Source: Isoetes taiwanensis
Lineage: Eukaryota > Streptophyta > Lycopodiopsida > Isoetales > Isoetaceae
Direction of reading: 5' to 3'
Length of the DNA: 64,000 nt
Assembly: GCA_021234155.1 (NCBI GenBank)
Contig: JAJEKV010000027.1
Coordinates: 17,578,891-17,642,890 of the forward strand
In this document: piece after piece, positions 1 to 11,130 of the stretch
Layout of the letters: the number at the start of each line of letters is the position of its first letter
Position numbering within the stretch: the stretch's first letter is position 1
The notes under the pieces: generated by a model
The model's input: only the letters and a program-made list of their open reading frames with translations
The model's database searches: none
What the model was told of the DNA's origin: nothing
Translations under genes and position numbers: made by a program

Positions 1-199
1 GAAGGATCTGTTCTAATGTTCTGAGAAAGACATTAGGATGCTCTTCATAGCAAAGGAAATTCCTCAAAATGTATCAAAGTAGTGGTTGGCATTTGATTCT
101 TCTTGGAAAAGCCCTCTGGAGTACTATGGTGTGACGTTCAAAGACATTGCAAGATGTAATCCACAACTTGAAATCTTGAACCCTTTATATGAGATTTAA
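1..199 (+). pseudogene. 3' end of a second copy of the P-loop NTPase gene
   Basis: This is a near-identical copy of the last ~190 bp of the larger gene at 3225-6578. Both read through AKEIPQNVSK and end close to the same TAA (197-199 here). The copy carries an in-frame TAG where the other has GAG (ca. 88-90), so it is dead or a tail. Only the end of the gene lies in the window; the rest would lie to the left. The two copies are ~6.4 kb apart in the same orientation, so this is a tandem or segmental duplication. Confidence 0.75.
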
Positions 200-493
200 G
201 TTGAGAACTTCCACCCATAGGACAGGTAAATAACTCTTTCAATAACTCCTGAGCTTTTTAATAAATTTTACTTGTTTGATTGTCCTTGAGTACTTGTCTA
301 ATATATCAGGTCCTTTACTTGCTTTGGAACATTCTGGCTAGGTTAGGTCCCTTTACACATTGCTGCATGGAAGATACAAAAAGTTGTAGATAGCAGTAAT
401 TCCAGAGGTAGAGGCAACGTTCATCATAAATGAAATATGGAGCATGATAAATGTAATATGGGGCATGTGGAAGCTGCAATAACTCCGACAGAT

Positions 494-555
494 AGCACAC
501 AATGTTTTAAGAATACTGAAACCTAGCACACAATGTTTTAAGAATACTGAAACCT
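494..555. repeat. 31-bp tandem duplication
   Basis: Two adjacent copies of a 31-bp unit beginning AGCACACAATG. The matching place at 6873-6903 has a single copy, so the duplication arose after the larger repeat. Confidence 0.85.
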
Positions 556-569
556 AAGTATGTATTTGA

Positions 570-1491
570 AACCCTAACATGAACAAAGGGACCTCCTCCT
601 ATGCAAATCCAAATCTTAAGTGTGCTAGGCTTATAGCCTGGCCACCAGATATGGGCCGTATGGGTCCGACACCCCTCCGGGTCGAGAATACGCGGCCTAT
701 AGGGACATCCCCGAACTCGGGATGAGCACGGGCCAAATGACTTGTGGATTTTGGGGGTTAAGTCAAGCACGGATGAGGGGGGTGCCAGCTGTTGCCGCTG
801 ATCCTCTAGCCATCTATGGAACCATCATGCTCGGGAGGGGGGTGTGGGACTATGCCATAGCATGTTCCAAACCATCTACAAAGTGTGGATGTGAGGGGCC
901 AGCCATTTGTCATGATTTCGCCCTGTTGTTATCCTGAGGCCCCGATTGTTAGTTGACCCCTCTCAGAAATGGTCCTCTCATAGGTTTTTCTTTCCTTTTT
1001 TAAATAAAGGACTGAGCTCAGATGGAATGTCTCGCTGGCAAAATCACACCCGTAATGTTAATTCAATTTGTACAAAGAACATGGACAATAAAACTCTATC
1101 GCTCTACATATTCTATTTATGCAAGAGCCAGCCTTTGAAAAGAAGATCCACAAAGATGTGTCTAGCAAAATAAAGGAAAAAAATCAATCTCTCTCGAAAA
1201 AAAACTTTGTTCAACCGGGTCCATACCGCATCAAAACACAACTCGAACAGCTTTCAATTTAAGAAGTACAAAAATCGGCAAAGACTTTGTCTTCTATTAC
1301 AAGAAAACAACCTAAAACATCAGTAAACAATTTTAAATCACTATTTTACATGAAAACAAAGCAACTCCCTCTGAAAAAGCTGTCATATCCATTGCTATTT
1401 CTATAAAAAAATTTCACACAACATGCTACATGTTCTCAGTGCAACAAGACAAGCTAGTAATCATTACAATCTTGAGTTGTCTGTTGAGGTG
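570..1491 (+). repeat. Left arm of a large inverted repeat (partner 6928-8058)
   Basis: Positions 618-1491 match the reverse complement of about 7098-8058 with moderate divergence; the right arm has ~100 bp extra near 7735-7835. A separate block at 570-617 is also inverted at 6928-6968, but it lies on the same side of the unit in both places, so the two blocks are inverted in place rather than as one unit. The part at 618-940 is GC-rich. The arm at 1040-1200 may once have been coding on the reverse strand, but I do not recognise a protein. Confidence 0.75.
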
Positions 1492-2460
1492 AAATTTCAA
1501 GGTGATTGTTTGTTCATTTCAAACCTAAATTTCAACACAGCTTAAATTTCATATACAGTTTAAATTTCAACACAGCTTAAATGTCAATAGCTTCCAATTT
1601 CATATCAGTGATGATTACAAGTTCAGACTTTCATATCACTCATCCAGTGATCAAAGTTGCAAGTTTCAAATATTGATCAGATACAAAGTTTCAAATACAA
1701 AGTTTCACAGTGTCATAACTGATCCAGTGATCAAAGTTCCAAAAAATTACAGAGTTGCCAGAAAATTACAGAGTTGCATGGTGCGCCATTTAGTCTAACT
1801 GGACGAGTTGTGCAGGTTCTTCAAGACATCACTAACACTTGCAGGACTTTCACCTCCAACATCAACTACTAGTACATTTGCATGCACCTCTACAGTAATA
1901 TTCTTGCCTTTGTCCCTCAAATCTGCTGATATACCACTTGCATGCAACTCTTGTGTGATGTTAAGAGCAAAGGACAGGCTCCAAGCTACTCACATACACA
2001 TGCATACTAGGGCGCCATATACATGCTCTCAATAATATATGTTGAGATGCAAATGGTGCCATGGCGCCATTTATATGGCGCCGTTTACATGGTTTCATTA
2101 ATGATTTATTGTTTTTCGATATACGGACCAAGAAAAGAATCAAAAGACGGATAGGGCCTTTTTGCGACAGGGAGCCGAATACGAAATCAGACCCTGATAG
2201 ACGGAGTTGCAGAGCAGGTGGTTAATCAAATATCTGAGTTGCAGAGTAGGGATCACCACGGAGAAGCTGCAACCCGAAATAAGGAGGCATGGAACCTGGG
2301 CCCTTGGTTGCAGCCAATGCAGGGATTGCAATGCAAGTATTCACTGCGTGAAGACACCCTACATTTAACAGGGTCGATAACAGATTGTCTCTGGCTGGTG
2401 GCTAGCTCTTAATATATCATCAAACTTGGCTGGTGGCTCTTAATATAGCAGATGGACATA
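1492..2460. repeat. Region of short imperfect direct repeats
   Basis: A 22-bp unit beginning TAAATTTCAACACAG occurs at 1526-1547 and 1561-1582. CCAGTGATCAAAGTT recurs near 1645 and 1726, TTACAGAGTTGC near 1748 and 1769, and a GGCGCCAT-containing palindromic cluster lies at 2055-2085. No convincing coding frame is seen. Confidence 0.5.
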
Positions 2461-3224
2461 CAGCAAGGTAGCACTTCAAAGAGGCCAAGATGACATATTT
2501 AATAAAGTTTGGACTTATTCAAATCTAGTAGATATCCTTCAAGGATTCCATGATAATAAGTTTACATATATTTTTAACTCTTATTGATTTTTATAAAATT
2601 TACAGTTTATCTTCGAATAAAAAGTATGATAGGTAAAAGTTTAAAATTGTTTTTTTTGCTAGTTTTTACTTTAAATCTACTTAAAATTAAATTTTCATCT
2701 AAGATGAACTCTATATGATTAAAATGTTATTTGTTTTTTAAATGCTTAAAGAAAGTTTAGATAAAATGAATCAAATAATTACGTTTATGTTTTAATTAAA
2801 AAAATTGAATAATGTTTTTTAATTAAATTTTAATATATATTTATTTCATCAATAATAAACTATTCAATATTTGTCATTCAAACATGAACTTTATCTTTTG
2901 ATCATTTTAATCTCACACTTTTATAAAGTATTTTTAAAGTGCCAAGAGTTTGTAAATTGTGAAATTCTCACATAATTTTAAGTCAATCACTTATCAAACC
3001 ATCATATTTCATTTACAAATTATCCTGATTGCCAAATTTAAATTTAATAAAAAATCACTAAAAATTAAAATTTTATATTCTTGAAATGTCTAATTCTAAA
3101 TAGATTCACGTGAAAGTTAGTTTGGAAAGCAATTGTATGTTTCTATAACAATTATACTTTAAATTTAAAGATAAAGTTATATAATTAAAACTTATAAAAT
3201 TATAAGAATCAAGAAGAATTAAAC
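2461..3224. other. AT-rich intergenic stretch
   Basis: Very AT-rich, full of stops in all frames. No gene, repeat or element end seen. It may include the promoter of the gene starting near 3225, but no specific element can be named. Confidence 0.5.
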
Positions 3225-6200
3225 ATGACATATAATCTTAAAATGATATCCCTGTCTATTATATCTGAAAACGTCCAGGTTTTGTTGAATATGCCATTAA
3301 GAGAAGATTTTCAAAGGGCAGATACCAATGATGAGCAATTAATAGCAAATATCTCAAGCGATATTCAAAGTGCAGATACCAATGAGGAATTAATATCTCG
3401 TTTGACAAAGATGGAAGTAATTTTTGATCAAGTAATCTCAGATCTTAAACTTCTTGATCTAAAGCTAGCACACACAGGGCTGAAGGATAGGTTTTCAATG
3501 GGGCATTATCAGTTTAAAGGGATGGTGACATCTAGAGAACCAAAAAAAATTATTTATCATGACCAGCTGGGAAGGGAGAAATTTTTAGGTCATTTTCATT
3601 CTTTTTAATGCAGAGTACTAAGAACCTGGAATTTTTGATGGAGTGCATTGGTGAACCACTTTCTTGGTTAAATTCAACATTATCAATTGGTCATCCAGAT
3701 TCCCAAGAGATTACTTCAAGCTCTTCTGATAAAGAGATTAAACATGGCAAAACAGATAATTTTCTGAATGGTTTATATCCTATTTTGGGGGTGAGTGGTA
3801 TGGGAAAAAGCTGTCTAATCTATGAGATCATGATTAGATTAAAAAAGGAACAGCCTAACTTTAAATTCATAGACCAAGGCAGAAGTACATTGATATGCAC
3901 AGACGTTATGGTAGCATTGACCAACTTTGCATCAAAAAATTATTCGATCCTTCCCATACTTGCATAAAGAATGTATAGATTTGTACTCAGCATGTATTAT
4001 TCAGATGGCTTTGGAAAAGCTAGCATTTTTGTGTGAAGAGATAGGGAGCGATTGTGCACCATAGTTACGGAAAACGGCCGTTTTGGTCGTTTTCTAAAAA
4101 AAACGGATTTTTTTAAGTTGCCGTTTTCAAATTGGAAAACGGCGCCAACGAAAACGGTCTTGCTAAAAACGATGAAGAAATCCGTTTTTGTCTAAAAAAA
4201 ACGGCTAAAAACGCCCTTTTTCAAAGAATAACATTCAAGAAAACCCTTCGTTTTACTTTTTTTTCAACGAACCTATGAAAACAGGGCAAACATAAAAAGC
4301 AAATTTGCGGCCAATCTACTGTTTTTGGATGGATTCCGGATTTAGATTTCTATATTTGGCTTAAAAGGTGAGTTTTTCTTCAGCTTTCTCACCGAAGTGC
4401 ATTTCGGCCGAATTTTCATTTTAGCGTTAATGCACTCATTAGCCGCCTAACTTCCGTAAGCCGCTTATTAGCCAGCCTAACTTCCGTAAGCTTCGCTTAG
4501 AATCATAATCGATCCAAATCCTCCGCTTCACATCCGCTATATAGCAAAGAGAATAAACGGATGCGGACTGAAGGGACCGGATACGGATCGGCCGATAAGT
4601 GACGAAGCGGATGTTTCCTTTTAGGATCCCCTCGCTAAAAGATTTCCAAATCCCCCAACAACGCTCGTTTTTCCACGATGAAAACCATGCCTCGTTTCTC
4701 GTAGAAATCAAGGCGGCGCTATGCAACTCTTTAGTTATTACTAACCCTCAGATAACCGAACAAGCTACCGTATATACCAAACCCTCGACTTGTTCTCGCC
4801 AATTATGATACGTAAATTTTAAGGATATGCTTCACTTGCTCTAAATTCTCCACTTGCTCAATCCTTCCTCCGAGTAGGCATATCCATTAAACCTAATATG
4901 ATTGATTGAATGATCTCACGATTGGAAAACATTGCTAACTTTGCCCTTTCTCTCAAAGACATGGATTGATTGATGCACCATAAAACGTAATGGAGATGCA
5001 TTTTTGCTATTATTATACGACTCAATGCTCATCTTCCTGAGCCCTCACTCTGAAAATTAATCCTATATTCTTAACAATCATTCGACTATCATATATAAAC
5101 ACTTTCAATTATGTTAGTTGTTCTTATTATGACTATAAGAGTTCTTATTATGTTGTTTTTGAGTAAATTAATAGCATTTTCTTGTAAAATGACCCTATTA
5201 TGTATCTTTTGAGTACTTTGCCGTTTTTTTGCCGTTTTCGCTTTTCCGCTGCTTTCGCTTTTAAAAAAAAAATGACTCCGCCGCTTTCATTTCGCTGCTT
5301 TTCTCCGTGAACTATGTTGTGCACACCATCAGACCTATTTGTTTTTTGTCATTGACGGATTTGACAATTAACATCATGATATGGTCCAAGTTATTGAGAT
5401 TATAAGACAGAAATGGTCTTTTTATAGAAAATATACAAGAATAATTTTGGTTGGGCATGCATCACACAAACTTCCCCAATACTTATGTTATGGAATGAAT
5501 CTTGAATGTCATCTGTTGTGTGACAAGGATTTTGTAATGAGCTATTACATGTCGACATTCAATTTAACTTTGTCTAATGAGCAGCATGATAGTGTGTTTG
5601 ATGTCACAGGTGGATCGATAGGAAAAATTGTAAACTTAGGTCATATCATCAAGGATTCTGATTATAATATACATGAGGGAATTGATGTCTACGTAGCTAA
5701 AAAGAAGAAAGATATACACATTGAGCAAGTGAAATTTTGGGATGACTTAAAACCATATGAGGTTGAAAGTTATTGGAAAAGCATTATTGCAGTGCAGTAT
5801 AACTTGCCAAGTCACATTCTTCAAGGTGGAATTCTTGATGCTATATACATGTACAGAGATGAGGATCATGCTCAAGCAGTCACATGGATTGCTAAGGACA
5901 CAATCATTTTTGTTTGCTTATGAGCTTTATAGACAATCTTACCATGGTGTCTTGGCAATCACTGCTGAGCACATTTTCAGGTACCCAAAATATTTCACAT
6001 CATCAGTTGTTGGGAAATTTGTGGAATTCCTTATTGCAAACCACATTGCACAAGACAAGCTTTTTCAAGTTGATAGCATAGTTCCTCTTAGAACTAGAGG
6101 GTCTACCAAAATGTTAAGTTGTACGTTCTATGGTGCAAAGGGCATAAACTTCAATGGCGTAAACCCACCTGCAAAAACATGGGATGCCATGTTACAAAGG

Positions 6201-6578
6201 TTATTTTTGAGTCCAACAAGCGCTCCATATCCTAATGCAGTCTTTTTTTTCTATTGTAAAGATGCTGCAGCAACAGGAGGGTTTCCACGAGGTCTTACTA
6301 CAATTCAAATTACAGTAAGGACGCCACTAACTGAACACACAAATTCATTTTTTTAAGTTTCTAGTCAGGATCAAAAGGTGCATGATCTATTCCAATGTTT
6401 TGAGAAAGACATTAGGATGCTCTTCATAGCAAAGGAAATTCCTCAAAATGTATCAAAGGAGTGGTTGGCATTTGATTCTTCTTGGAAAAGCCCTCCAGAG
6501 TACTATGGTGTGACGTTCAAAGACATTGCAAAATGTAATCCACAACTTGAAATCTTGAACCTTTTATATAAGATTTAA
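3225..6578 (+). pseudogene. P-loop NTPase with possible Crinkler-like nuclease tail, disrupted
   Basis: Recognisable protein runs in several frames. An N-terminal part (3225-3608) has an internal repeat (QSADTNEELI). A P-loop, GVSGMGKSCLI, lies near 3790-3825. A Walker B-like strand, LFFVIDGFDN, lies near 5335-5366, followed by a sensor-like RIILVGHAS near 5440 and a GGSIGKI motif near 5610. This order fits STAND or archaeal-type AAA ATPases. The C-terminal part (5757-6578) ends with a strand TIQITV, then a conserved-looking segment to the TAA at 6576-6578. Crinkler-type effectors and their transposon relatives combine a P-loop NTPase with a restriction-endonuclease fold having a Q-x-T strand; I infer a resemblance, not an assignment. 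Disruptions: frameshifts near 3600, 3965, 5920 and 6355, a stop just after FVIDGFDN, and a hAT insertion in the codons before Walker B. No introns are evident. Confidence 0.6.
4060..5316. mobile_element. Non-autonomous hAT-type element, 1257 bp
   Basis: The insert is flanked by a perfect 8-bp target duplication, TTGTGCAC, at 4052-4059 and 5317-5324. The ends form short imperfect inverted repeats: CATAGTTACGG at the left and CATAGTTCACGG (reverse complement) at the right. Near both ends are many copies of AAACGG or CCGTTT, like the subterminal repeats bound by hAT transposases. There is no transposase; the longest frame inside (4439-4726, minus) resembles nothing known. Removing the insert and one duplication restores a continuous frame into the Walker B strand of the host gene, which confirms the boundaries. 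Confidence 0.88.
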
Positions 6579-6927
6579 GTTGAGAACTTCTACCCATAGG
6601 ACAGGTAAATAAATCTTTCAATTAATGTTGAGCTTTTTAATAAATTTTACTTGTTTGATTGTCCTTGAGTATTTATCTAATATATCAGGTTCTTTACTTG
6701 CCTTAGAACATTCTGGCTAGGTTAGGTCCCTTTACACATTGCTGCATGGAAGATACAAAAAGTTATAGATAGCAATAATTCCAAAGGTAGACGCAACGTT
6801 CATCATAAATGCAATATGGGGCATGATAAATGTAATATGGGGCATGTGGAAGCTGCAATAACTCCGACAGATAGCACACAATGTTTTAAGAATACTGAAA
6901 CCTGAGTAGGAAAGGGCAGAGGGGTTA
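6579..6927. other. 3' flank of the NTPase gene
   Basis: Non-coding sequence matching 200-556. Nothing else seen. Confidence 0.6.
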
Positions 6928-8058
6928 AGATTTGGATTTGCATAGGAGGAGGTCCACTGTTCATGTTAGGATCAACGATGCATGTCACAATGCGCTGAAG
7001 CCATGCAATTATGGAAAGTAGTTTCATGGTAAGAATATAGAATCGCTTTTCTGTGAAGTTGGGTTGCATATCAGCATGAAGTTCCTTGATTTACATAAAA
7101 CAGACAACTCAAGATTATAATCATTACTAGCTTGTCTAGTTGCACTGAGAATATGTAGCATGCTATGCGAAGAAATTTTTAGAAATAGTAATGGATATGA
7201 CAGCTTTATAGAGGGAGTTGTTTTGTTTTCATGTAAAATATGATCTAAAATTGTTTACTGATGTTTTAGGTTGTTTTCTTGTAATGGAAGACAAAGTTTT
7301 TGCTTCTGATTTTGTACTTCTTAAATTGTGAGAAACTGATCGAGTTGTGTTTTGATGCAGGTATGAACCAGTTGAACAAAGGTTTTCCAGAGAGATTGAT
7401 TTTTTCCTTTATTCTACTAGACACATCTTTGACAGGTCTTCTTTTCAAGAGTTGGCTCTTGCATAAATAGAATATGTAGAACGATAGAGTTTTATTGTCC
7501 ATGTTCTTCGTACAAAATGAATTAACATTACCTGGTGTGATTTTACTTCGCGAGACATTCCATACAGAGCGCTAGTCCTTTATTTAAAAAAGGATAGAAA
7601 AACCTAACAGAGGACCATTTTACAGAGGGATCAACTAACATTCAGGGCCTCCAGATAACAACAGACGAAAGCATGACAATGGCGTTGGCTGGCCCCTCCT
7701 GTCCACACTTTGTAGATAGGCTGGAACATGCTATGACGTGGTTGTAGCCTTCCAGAGATGCAATCTCATGGAATCATCCTATGAGACTACTCCAGGTCAC
7801 ATCTCCCTAGTTCGATGAGGCAGGAAAGGGGTGAGTCCCCTCCCGGGCATGATGGTTCCATAGGTGGCTAGAGGATCGTGGCATCACTGGCACCCCCCTC
7901 ATCCGTACTTACTTAACCCTCCAAAATTTCACAAGCCGGCCCTAGCCGCGCTCATCGAGTCCAGGATGTCCCTATAGGCACGTATCCTGCGGCCCGGAGG
8001 GTGTAAGACCCATATCCGGCCCATACAGAGTGACCGACTATAAGCCTAGCACACTATA
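6928..8058 (-). repeat. Right arm of the large inverted repeat
   Basis: Reverse-complement match to 570-1491, in two blocks (6928-6968 and about 7098-8058) separated by ~130 bp absent from the left arm. On the minus strand 7069-6920 is open and includes GPPPMQIQIL, also present in the left block, hinting at an old coding segment of unknown function. The mean identity looks lower than between the NTPase tails. Confidence 0.7.
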
Positions 8059-8463
8059 GGAATCCTCGTAGCCATGCCAGGCAAGGTTCCACATCTACTT
8101 CACCACCGTGTCCGTTATATGGTGCTAAATCACAACATACCACCCCCAGCCAGGCGGGCTCTTGTGCACAGGCCACATTTAATGGGATTTAAGAAATTCT
8201 AGCTAGGAGCATCTCTACTTCTATATAAAATTTCAAGTTTGAAATCTATCCGGCCAGAACATAACCTGAAATGTTTGGTGGGTTATGAGGGGGAATCTCG
8301 TTTGCTTCTGCTCGTTTACTTTGGAAGTTGGGATGTAATAAGTGCTCATCTACAAAATGTTGTCACTCTTTTTTGACCAATTGAAGCAAGAAAATTCTTC
8401 TACAAGGTCATTGATCTCAAAATATGTTCTGATGAACTATTTGGTCGGTGAAAGTTGGAAGAG

Positions 8464-8998
8464 ATGGCAAGCGGAAATAGGCAACGACGGCATGAAAAGA
8501 CACTAGTTTGTGTAGTGCAAGCATTAATGGGAGCATATCTTCTGGTGGAACTTCGGAATGAAACATGTCTCTGTGGGACACTTGAATGAAGTACGTAAAT
8601 GAGTTCTTGTATTGTGCCGTTTGTTCATGAAAAATTTTACGTACTTTTGGCTTTCTAACAGCCTAATTATGAAGGACACGACAATTGAGAGCATTGACGT
8701 AAGTTCTCTTTAACTATTTTTTTCTTCTCTCTGGAATACTCATTTCACGTTGTGTCTTGCTGCAGGGTCATAAAATTCAGTTGCCACTTATTTTTATTAG
8801 GGGATGTAATATTCGTTTCATTCACATTCCAGATTCGGTGAACATCGTGGATGCAGTAGAAGCAAGAGTAAGACTATATTTTAGATATATATATGAAGTC
8901 TGTTAAGTGTCTAATAGGTTTCGTTTGTACAGCGGCTCATGCTTGATCGGGCCGAGCTTGCCTACATGGGTGGGAAAGGTACGCCATCCGCTACATAA
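8464..8998 (+). pseudogene. LSM10-like Sm-fold protein gene, four exons, frame broken
   Basis: Sm and LSm proteins form rings on U-rich RNA in snRNPs; LSM10 is a subunit of the U7 snRNP that processes histone mRNA in animals. Exon 1 (8464-8590) starts MASGNRQRRHEKT and holds the Sm1 motif (LMGAYLLVELRNE...CGTL). Exon 2 (8662-8698) gives LIMKDTTIESID. Exon 3 (8766-8867) holds Sm2, FIRGCNIRFIHIPD. Exon 4 (8933-8998) gives RLMLDRAELAYMGGKG and ends in TAA. Introns start GT and end AG, and exons 2 to 4 join in phase. Exon 1 has an in-frame TGA at its end, explained by one extra A in CTTGAATGAA, and the Sm1-to-exon-2 link looks a few codons short. About 120 residues, normal for the family. The gene is near-complete and lies at the left end of the putative Helitron. 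The LSM10 assignment among Sm-like proteins is from memory of its C-terminus. Confidence 0.72.
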
Positions 8999-9195
8999 GA
9001 GCAAGCTTCTCAACTTGAAGCCGAAAGAGAAGCAATTGTATGAAAGGATTGTGCTGGATGTGAAGAGCTAAAATTGAGTGGGACTGGTATATATAAAATG
9101 ATGACAAGACAAGCGAAAGCTAGAACTGATATATAAGAGTAAAGTTTTGTATTTTTATAGATAGAGATTAGGCAAAAACTGACTTCATCTGAATC

Positions 9196-9987
9196 ATGAA
9201 TAAGAAAGCCCAGCTTATTGAACACCTGTTCAAGAAAATTTCTGACTCAAAACCTAAGAAGGTCGCCGCCGATCTTCGAATTACCACGGAAAAAAACCAC
9301 GGAAAAAGGTTACGAAAAGAATATCGGGGTGTGCCCCCACGCATTTCTTCCTCACAAACACCGGGACTGCTTTATTTGGGGCAAGATATGATCCATTATT
9401 GCAGACGGTTGTGCAAAGAACGATTGATTGTGCATTCCTTTCATAGCAACAGATGAAAATATGAATCCATGGAATAGTCCTTTGAATGAATATTTAATAT
9501 TTCAAGGCTTAGAAGCAGTGCCAGGTTGCCTTTTAACTCCGGCATTCTATAGTTGCTCCACTATCTCAGATGAAGAATAGAAGATAAAGAAAATTATTTC
9601 GAGAATGCAACTTGCTCCAGCATGCTCATTCCCATGTTTGAAGAGCTCGGCTATGGCAGAAATTTTTGTTTGTCCCCTTCTTTATCGAGCACGGTGGAAA
9701 ACGACGAAAAGCCGAGAAAAAGTGTGAGAGAGAGGTTGCATTTTGTGGATGAAGATTCAGAAGCAGATCAATCTTTTCTATGCTCCGGATCAAGGCATGT
9801 TTTTTGTGCGCGAAATGTAAAGTTTATGCTCGGCCAGACAGAATTCAAGAAGGCTGCCAAAGTTGCTTCTATAGATGATTATGAATTGCCATCGTCCAAA
9901 GCTGCTTGTTTGGATTCTTTGATCCAATTTTCACAGCCCAAACATCAAAATCATTTTGAAGCAGACAGACTCTCAATTGCACATTGA
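9196..9987 (+). pseudogene. Unrecognised protein-coding fragment
   Basis: Two open segments on one strand (9196-9456 and 9622-9987) separated by a short broken stretch. The first is basic and looks conserved (VAADLRITTEKNHGKRLRKE, then MIHYCRRLCKERLIVHSFH). The second is mixed-charge with a possible acidic stretch (FVDEDSEADQS). I do not recognise the family. The region between the LSM10-like stop (8998) and 9196 is non-coding. The frame between the two open parts contains several stops, so this is a relic or includes an unrecognised intron. Its plus orientation matches the other captured fragments. Confidence 0.4.
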
Positions 9988-10058
9988 GAGTGCAATTGCC
10001 GTAAATATGGACATATATTAAGACAAAGGAGACTATTAGATCAGCACACTTAAGCCAG
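9978..10058 (+). repeat. ~80-bp dispersed repeat with hairpin (partner 11855-11937)
   Basis: Begins TGCACATTGAGAGTGCAATT and runs through an AAGACAAAGGAGA stretch. In this copy the start forms a perfect 9-bp-stem hairpin, CAATTGCAC-ATTGAGA-GTGCAATTG (9974-9998). The partner copy keeps most of it. A related, shorter version (CCTAATTCTTGG...ACATTGA) recurs near 12106 and 59714. Both copies lie inside the putative Helitron. Confidence 0.7.
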
Positions 10059-10403
10059 TTTAAGAAGATGCCAAAGCAGTATCTATTTGAAGAATCGTTT
10101 AATCTATAAAACTGACAACTGTTATGTCAGCTTGGTGCAAGTTACGAATCGAAGGCGATCTACCTGGAGACTTTACGGTGGAGTACTTCAGCAATGTAAT
10201 TATAGACGACCATTTGTTTTAACACATCAAGTGATGTAACAAGCAATTGAAGCTGGATGTTTTTTCTGTTGTTTGGCATGATGCTGCCATGCTATGGCAG
10301 CATAGAAGAGCAAGACACATTTTAGTTTACTCATGCTTATACATTGATTTGAGCACAAATATACAAGCATTATTGATTTGAAGAGAACACATCCCTACAG
10401 ATC

Positions 10404-11130
10404 ATGAAGTGGACACTTGAAGACCAAGGTGAAGACATTCATGAAAGACCACACAAACATGCTATGAAAGATGATTCAAGTAAGGCAACCTTGAAGTTTG
10501 GAGCTCAACAAGTCTTTATTCATGTTATTAGATTGTTTGGTTGTGTATTAGATTTTCGAGAACATGCAGAGCTCTTGCAAACTAAACGGGGCCTTATGCC
10601 TGGTATCCTCATCTTTTTCTGCTTACTCTTTCCTTGTTATATATCTATCATTGTTGAGTTCAGATGCAAGCATTAACATGGGGCAGCTGGGACTTGGATA
10701 CATTAGACTTGGAGTGTGATATTGTTTTAGGCGCAGATGTCCTTTATGATCATACAGGTTGTCTGCTTTTTTAGCTTGTGTCAGGTTCTTGAAGTCTGAA
10801 TTGCATATTTTCTTAAAGTTGGCTGCAGACTTTGATGATTTATTTGCAACTGTGAGCTTTCTACTTTCTCAGCATCGAAATTCCAGTTTCTTAACAACTT
10901 ACGAATGCCGAAGGTAAATGTCATATTGGGCAAGTTGTTTTGTGTCTGCAGATTTAGTTTTATCCTTATCTAGACTTATTCATTTTAGTGGCCACCATTC
11001 TATTGAATTCTTAATGGCCAAGTGGAGGCTGAAATGTGCTCAGCTTATGAGTGTGTATGACTATATGCCATCATCAAAACAGAAGCTACTCTCATCTTCT
11101 ATACTTCTTGCGGAAATAAAAGCTATCTGA
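10404..11130 (+). pseudogene. METTL23: METTL23-like protein methyltransferase, four exons seen, central exon missing
   Basis: METTL23 is a seven-beta-strand SAM-dependent methyltransferase (histone arginine in animals). Exon B (10664-10757) encodes LTWGSWDLDT...DIVLGADVLYD, exon C (10829-10913) FDDLFATVSFLLSQHRN, exon D (10989-11130) SGHHSIEFLMAKWRLKC to a TGA. These splice in phase through GT-AG introns and match the C-terminal half of the family closely. Upstream, 10404-10602 encodes a degraded N-terminus (KFGAQQVFIHVI; RGLMPG at the place of the SAM motif I tail) and ends at a GT donor, but its phase does not fit exon B. The exon carrying the rest of the SAM-binding site is absent. So the C-terminal half is well kept and the catalytic core is lost, as expected for a captured fragment. 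Confidence 0.75.

Larger units (their letters stand above)
1..556 (+). repeat. Direct repeat, left copy (partner 6379-6903)
   Basis: The similarity covers the coding tail and about 350 bp of 3' flank, with scattered substitutions. It ends just after GAATACTGAAACCT. From 200 to 556 there is no gene, only this 3' flank. Beyond 556 the two copies are followed by related sequence in opposite orientation. Confidence 0.8.

Noticed and set aside
722-937. Protein gene in the GC-rich part of the left inverted arm
   Set aside because: The frame is not kept in the matching right arm, where indels and stops break it.
1808-2035. Short plus-strand gene
   Set aside because: Low-complexity, no motif, and lies in a region of short repeats.
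3225-6578. Origin recognition complex subunit 5
   Set aside because: The P-loop and a WH-like tail suggested ORC5 at first, but the Walker B wording, the GG-I-G motif and the C-terminal TIQITV strand do not fit it.
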